DNA of 7,522 nucleotides from Acidimicrobiia bacterium (lineage in GTDB: Bacteria > Actinomycetota > Acidimicrobiia > IMCC26256 > BP-133), in contig JAICGL010000189.1 in the NCBI GenBank assembly GCA_025923175.1, positions 1-7,522 of the forward strand, in the 5' to 3' direction. Shown one piece after another: positions 4,681 to 7,522 of this stretch. Both the position numbers and the translations under genes were made by a program. Within the stretch, counting starts at the first letter, position 1, and each line of letters starts with the position of its first letter. The notes under the pieces were generated by a model. The model searched no databases. It was not told the DNA's origin and was given only the letters and a program-made list of their open reading frames with translations.

Positions 4681-5724
4681 CTACATGTCGAGCGGCGGGT
4701 AGTACGCCTCCACGCCCGTCCGCTCGACCTCGCTGGCCCAATCGGTGTCGTACTCGGCCGACGGGCCGAGATGGGGGTCGACGAAGCTCCAAGCCTGGCA
4801 CTTGTAGGTCCAGTTCTCGGGCTGGAGGCGGTGGGCGGCCCGGAAATGCTCGACGGCGCCGGCGGCATGGCCCTGCCGCTGGAGGTGGATGCCGAGCTCG
4901 AAATGGGCGGCGGCCTCCGACTCGGCGCGGCCCCGAGGCCGCGCCCGGGTCAGGACTTCCTCGGGGCTGAGGGCGTAGCGGCTGTCCGGTCCGTGGCGGG
5001 CCCAGTCCCGGACGGCGGCGACGTACTTCTCGTCCTCCACGAGGAGCTGCTCCTCGAGGGCCAGTGTGCGGCGCTGGTAGTCGGTGGCATCGTCGTCGAT
5101 GCCCTCGTCCCACTCGGGGCGGGCGGCGAAAGCCGGCTCGGGCGGTCGCACGATCACGCCCGCCTCGTCGATCCACAGCCCGCTCGGGACGTTGACGATC
5201 CCGAACAGCTCGTCGAGCCGGTGGTGCTCGTCGATCAGCGCCGGATGTTCGGGACGGGCCCGCTCGATCCACGGCCGGGCCGCCTCCGGGCCGGCGGAGT
5301 CGAGCGCCACCGTGACGACCTCGAGACCGTCGTCATGCACTTCCGCCCGCAGCTCCTGCCACACGGGCAGGTCGGAACGACAGTGTCACCACGACGCCCA
5401 GGCGACGAGCACGACCTTCCTCCCCCTGAGCGAGCCGAACCGGAACGGCCGCCCTTCGAGGTCGGGCAACGTGAAATCGGGAGCATCGGCCGACTCGAGC
5501 GCCCGCCCGCTCACCGTCGACGGACCCAGCGCCCACAACCCATGGCGCTCGTCGTGCACGACCCCCATGCCGAGGCGCTCCGAAAGTACGCCGACCTCGA
5601 CGGTCGCAGGTGACGGCGGCAGCGGAATGCAGACGCCCGCCTTGCACGCCCCCTCGGGCTTGATCAGCCATGCCGTTTCCCGCTCGAAGTCCTCGATCGG
5701 AACATCGGGTCGATCCAGGATCAC
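4681..5724 (-). CDS. ResA/TlpA-like thioredoxin-fold selenoprotein, in-frame TGA = Sec113
   Basis: Two same-frame minus ORFs (5724-5386 and 5364-4681) are separated only by TGA at 5388-5386 and seven sense codons. Read through, they give 347 residues. Residues 1-75 form an N-terminal domain with C27 and C32 (GACKAGVC). Residues 80-200 are a redoxin domain: APDFTLPDLEG, then KVVLVAWASW, then U113-H-C115-R, then DLPVWQEL, EVVTVALD, and a presumed cis-Pro180 (NVPSG). Residues 270-310 resemble a TPR (AHFELGIHLQRQGHAAGAVEHF). The TGA replaces the first active-site Cys of a C-x-C redox motif. From memory, redoxins with a WAxxU-x-C motif are known in bacteria. It starts at GTG 5724, 15 bases after the methyltransferase stop, with no clear ribosome binding site, and stops at TAG. 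No signal peptide is visible. Partner and substrate are unknown. Confidence 0.82.
5341..5388 (-). promoter_or_regulatory. Putative bacterial SECIS element
   Basis: After the UGA (5388-5386) on the minus-strand RNA, CCUGCC (5371-5366) and GGCAGG (5360-5355) form a perfect 6-bp stem around the loop CGUGU (5365-5361). The loop begins 20 nt after the UGA and has G at its second position. Both match the general bacterial SECIS rule of a 16-37 nt spacing and a G in the first two loop bases. A weaker outer pairing UUCCG (5377-5373) with CGGAA (5345-5341) is possible. This is by-eye folding without energy calculation. Confidence 0.65.
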
Positions 5725-5739
5725 GAGGCGGGACCGTAG

Positions 5740-6495
5740 CTAACGGAAGCGGGCCCGGAACAGGATGCGCTTGAACGGATAGGTGTAGGGCGCCTCGTCT
5801 CCGATCACCTCGAGGAGGCGGGCCCGGTAGGCGGTGAGGAAGCGCTCGTAACCCTCGGCGTCGGTCGCCCGCTTCACCCGGGTGAGCGTCGTGCCCTTCA
5901 CCCACTCCACCACCTCCGCGCTCGACGGCAGGTGGTGGACGAACACCTGCAGCCGCACGTGCTGCTCGACCGCCCCGAGGTCGTCGAGGATGGCGGCGTA
6001 GTCCTCGGGTCGCAGTACGTTGACGGCCACCGGGTCGGGCTCGACGGTGAGCCCCAGCCCTTCCGCCACCTCGCCCACCACGGCGTGCGACGGGTGGTCG
6101 AAGTTGGCCGGCACCTGCACCGCCAGCTGCCCCCCGGGTCTCAAGCCCGCCCGCCAGCGGGCGAGCACGCCCGGGTGGTCGGGAACCCAGTGCAGGGCGG
6201 CGTTCGACAGCGCCACGTCATAGAAGGCCGGCGCCGACCACAGCCCGATGTCGTCCAGTTCGAAGGAAAGTCCCTCACCGGCGGGCGCATCGGCCAGCAT
6301 GGCGGGCGACGAGTCGATCCCGACCGTCGACTCCGCCCCCAGGGACCGGTGGGCCAGGGCGGTGAGCCGCCCGTCGCCGCAGCCGAGGTCGACAACCCTC
6401 CCGCCCGGCACGAGCTCCACCATGGCCAGCAGGTCGTGGAACGGCTGGTCCCGCTCCGCCTCGAACCGCCGGTACTGGGTGGGGTCCCAGCTATC
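5740..6495 (-). CDS. tam: SAM-dependent methyltransferase, trans-aconitate 2-methyltransferase-like; start codon unclear
   Basis: This is a Rossmann-type methyltransferase. The first canonical start is ATG at 6423, giving 227 residues from MVELVPGGRVVDLGCG. Family-like sequence continues upstream in frame: from about 6495 it reads DSWDPTQYRRFEAERDQPF, the usual N-terminus of Tam-type enzymes. With it the protein is about 251 residues, the normal length. Seen from residue 1 of the short form, motif I is VVDLGCGDGRLT (10-21), the acidic SAM-binding loop is GIDSSPAML, and the motif LSNAALHWVPDH is strongly Tam-like. The C-terminus is TYPFKRILF. Tam methylates trans-aconitate, a by-product that inhibits the citrate cycle; the substrate here is inferred. 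I see no ArsM cysteines. The stop TAG lies 15 bases before the selenoprotein start, suggesting one operon. Which codon starts translation is unresolved. Confidence 0.78.
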   Translation of the reverse strand, partial: DSWDPTQYRRFEAERDQPFHDLLAMVELVPGGRVVDLGCGDGRLTALAHRSLGAESTVGIDSSPAMLADAPAGEGLSFELDDIGLWSAPAFYDVALSNAALHWVPDHPGVLARWRAGLRPGGQLAVQVPANFDHPSHAVVGEVAEGLGLTVEPDPVAVNVLRPEDYAAILDDLGAVEQHVRLQVFVHHLPSSAEVVEWVKGTTLTRVKRATDAEGYERFLTAYRARLLEVIGDEAPYTYPFKRILFRARFR

Positions 6496-6521
6496 GGCTT
6501 CGCCGCGTCTGCCCGTCTCGG

Positions 6522-7028
6522 CTACCGGTCCGACCGGTTCGCCGGCGGGGGAGGGGGCTCGGCCGTCTGCTCGCCAATAAACTCGAAGTCCTGGTTCCGC
6601 AATATCTCCGGGTCGTGAGTAATCGCAAACCCTTCAAACCGATATGGGTAGTTGGGATTGCCGCTCTTGACGAACCGGCCGAAGGCGACCGTCGAGACGC
6701 CAATGAAGGGCGTCGCGAATGGCCGGACCCTCAGGTGGCCCACAGCGAACACCTCTTCCGTCCCCCCGAGATCCTGTGTCTCGGCGAGCTTCACACGGCC
6801 CACCGTCCACCGCTGCGGGTGGGGAGGCCCGTCCGGGATCGGGCTGAACTCATTGGCCTTGAGCGCAACGGTCCGCATGAAGAGGGGGTTGGTGCACGTG
6901 CCGGTGTAGCCGTCGCAGAAGTTCGCGCCGATACCCGGCGTGACGAGTTCTGGACTAGCTCCGGCCGGGCTACTCAGCCCCAGCACTGCAACGGCTGCCG
7001 CCACAACGAAACGGATCGACCCTCTCAT
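6522..7028 (-). CDS. Secreted protein of unknown function
   Basis: This encodes a 168-residue protein starting at ATG 7028 behind GGGAGG. Residues 1-25 form a Sec signal peptide: MRGSIR, then a hydrophobic core (FVVAAAVAVLGLSS), then an AGAS-type cleavage site. The mature part has two Cys close together (C38 and C45, NFCDGYTGTC), likely a disulfide. It then has alternating beta-like strands (RWTVGRVKLAETQ, VFAVGHLRVRPF, VSTVAFGRFV) and ends in a PPPPP, Arg/Asp-rich tail. I recognise no family. The coding sequence is less GC-rich in its second half than the neighbours, which may point to a different origin. It ends with TAG 27 bases before the first Tam-like codons, so the methyltransferase may be read from the same message. 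Confidence 0.75.
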   Translation of the reverse strand: MRGSIRFVVAAAVAVLGLSSPAGASPELVTPGIGANFCDGYTGTCTNPLFMRTVALKANEFSPIPDGPPHPQRWTVGRVKLAETQDLGGTEEVFAVGHLRVRPFATPFIGVSTVAFGRFVKSGNPNYPYRFEGFAITHDPEILRNQDFEFIGEQTAEPPPPPANRSDR

Positions 7029-7244
7029 GTTGGCCCTCCCCCGGCCCCGTCGTCCTCGATCGGCGACGACCGTCAGGGTACCCGCTTGAGCGTTCGAGCG
7101 TCCACGCGAGCTCAGGTCTCTTTCTGGAGAGCTTTCACTGATTTGGCTTTACCAATCCCGCGGTCCATAAGGGAGCTGGACACGCGACCAATTGGTTGCT
7201 TATGGCAGCCGACCCTTTGGTGGAGGCGCACACACCACGAAACA
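7029..7244 (-). other. Upstream region of the secreted protein gene; inverted repeats, no gene seen
   Basis: This 216-base stretch lacks a believable ORF. It holds the ribosome binding site next to 7029. It also has the palindrome GGGTACCC (7076-7083), an imperfect inverted repeat GATTTGG/CCAATC (7140-7157), the perfect 10-base palindrome ACCAATTGGT (7187-7196), and a 7-base inverted repeat CCATAAG (7165-7171) / CTTATGG (7199-7205). The last two are possible regulator sites. No promoter can be assigned securely. Confidence 0.35.
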
Positions 7245-7273
7245 ACAAAACCCCTGCCAAGCAGGGGTTTTGT
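7245..7273 (-). terminator. Intrinsic terminator after the tRNA operon
   Basis: A perfect 13-bp inverted repeat surrounds a 3-base loop. The stem has a GC core CCCCTGC/GCAGGGG flanked by A4 and T4. It lies 3 bases after tRNA-Phe, and read on minus it ends in TTTTGTTG. The A/T flanks would let it work on both strands. Confidence 0.9.
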
Positions 7274-7276
7274 CTG

Positions 7277-7349
7277 TGGCCGGGATCGGCGTCGATCCGA
7301 TGACCTCGCGCTTTTCAGGCGCGCGCTCTGCCGACTGAGCGACCCGGCC
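7277..7349 (-). tRNA. tRNA-Phe (GAA)
   Basis: This is a 73-nt cloverleaf. The acceptor GGCCGGG pairs with CCCGGCC and the discriminator is A. The anticodon stem CGCGC/GCGCG encloses the loop CTGAAAA with anticodon GAA at 7316-7314. The T stem ATCGG/CCGAT encloses a 7-nt loop. CCA is not encoded. It lies 39 bases after tRNA-Asp on the same strand, with a terminator directly after it. Confidence 0.95.
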
Positions 7350-7388
7350 GATTATCGGTGAGGGCTGGGGTCGGCTGACCTCACCGAG

Positions 7389-7463
7389 CGGTCCAGACGG
7401 GACTTGAACCCGCGACCTCCGCCTTGACAGGGCGGCGTGCTAACCGGACTGCACCACTGGACC
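7389..7463 (-). tRNA. tRNA-Asp (GTC)
   Basis: This is a 75-nt cloverleaf. The acceptor GGTCCAG pairs with CTGGACC and the discriminator is G, as expected for Asp. The anticodon stem CCGCC/GGCGG encloses the loop CTGTCAA with anticodon GTC at 7428-7426. The T arm GCGGG-TTCAAGT-CCCGT is canonical apart from a closing G-T pair. CCA is not encoded. It is the first gene of a two-tRNA transcript. Confidence 0.95.
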
Positions 7464-7512
7464 ATGCAATTTCACTGCCTTGCGCTGCCTACTGCTTGAT
7501 GCCAACCGCCCG

Positions 7513-7520
7513 AAGGAGGT
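7513..7520 (+). promoter_or_regulatory. Strong Shine-Dalgarno at window edge
   Basis: AAGGAGGT, fully complementary to the 16S rRNA 3' end, stands on the plus strand two bases from the right edge. This suggests a plus-strand gene starts just outside the window, divergent from the tRNAs. The start codon is not visible. Confidence 0.45.
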
Positions 7521-7522
7521 TC

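Noticed and set aside
5386..5388. TGA read as Trp, or as a simple nonsense mutation
   Set aside because: TGA ends at least four other genes here, so Trp recoding is unlikely. A random nonsense mutation hitting exactly the catalytic Cys position, with a correctly placed hairpin and both halves intact, is less likely than Sec. Sequencing error cannot be excluded from one sequence.
4771..5613. 280-codon plus-strand ORF, and Arg/Pro-rich minus ORFs at 4610-5272 and 5333-5905
   Set aside because: These are other-frame shadows of the selenoprotein and methyltransferase genes, produced by high GC. None has a recognisable motif.
5740..6423. Arsenite methyltransferase (ArsM)
   Set aside because: It lies near the ars genes and binds SAM, but the conserved ArsM cysteines are absent and the LSNAALHWVPDH motif fits Tam.
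6615..7361. 248-codon plus-strand ORF
   Set aside because: It runs antisense through the secreted-protein gene, the terminator and tRNA-Phe, so it is not coding.
1..7522. CRISPR arrays, IS elements, rRNA
   Set aside because: No regularly spaced direct repeats, transposase sequence or rRNA signatures were seen.

Overview
This is a high-GC window (roughly 70% G+C by eye) with strong AGGAGG-type ribosome binding sites and GTG starts. Several proteins look actinobacterial: ArsI/CadI resembles the mycobacterial protein and ArsR has the corynebacterial-type N-terminal Cys pair. An actinobacterium, possibly an uncultured Acidimicrobiia-like lineage, is the best guess, but the lineage is inference. 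TGA is an ordinary stop in this genome: arsI, arsC, the aquaporin gene and a small membrane protein gene all end with it.

Layout. 1-1372 (minus): a secreted NHL-repeat beta-propeller protein that runs off the left edge. 1373-1610: its leader. 1611-1868 (minus): a small CBU_0592-type membrane protein. 1983-2579 (plus): a two-TM protein with stress-protein-like flanks behind a possible SigB/SigF-type promoter. 2576-4613: an arsenic module. It has arsR (minus) divergent from arsI (plus) across an intergenic region with two matching operator copies and interlocked promoters, then arsC and an aquaglyceroporin gene on minus. 4681-5724 (minus): a thioredoxin/TlpA-like redox gene interrupted by one in-frame TGA. 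5740-about 6500 (minus): a trans-aconitate-type methyltransferase. 6522-7028 (minus): a secreted protein of unknown function. 7277-7463 (minus): tRNA-Asp and tRNA-Phe, followed by a strong hairpin terminator.

The main result is the redox gene. The TGA at 5388-5386 sits exactly where the active-site cysteine belongs (WASW-U-H-C-R). Both halves are in the same frame, and together they give a coherent fold of 347 residues. A 6-bp hairpin with a G at the second loop position starts 14 nt after the TGA, with its loop 20 nt away, matching the general form of a bacterial SECIS. This is best read as a selenoprotein gene that ordinary gene calling would split in two.

The arsenic genes form a plausible pathway. 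ArsC reduces arsenate to arsenite, the channel can let arsenite leave down its gradient, ArsI breaks the carbon-arsenic bond of trivalent methylarsenicals, and ArsR senses As(III). No ArsB or Acr3 pump is present in the window.
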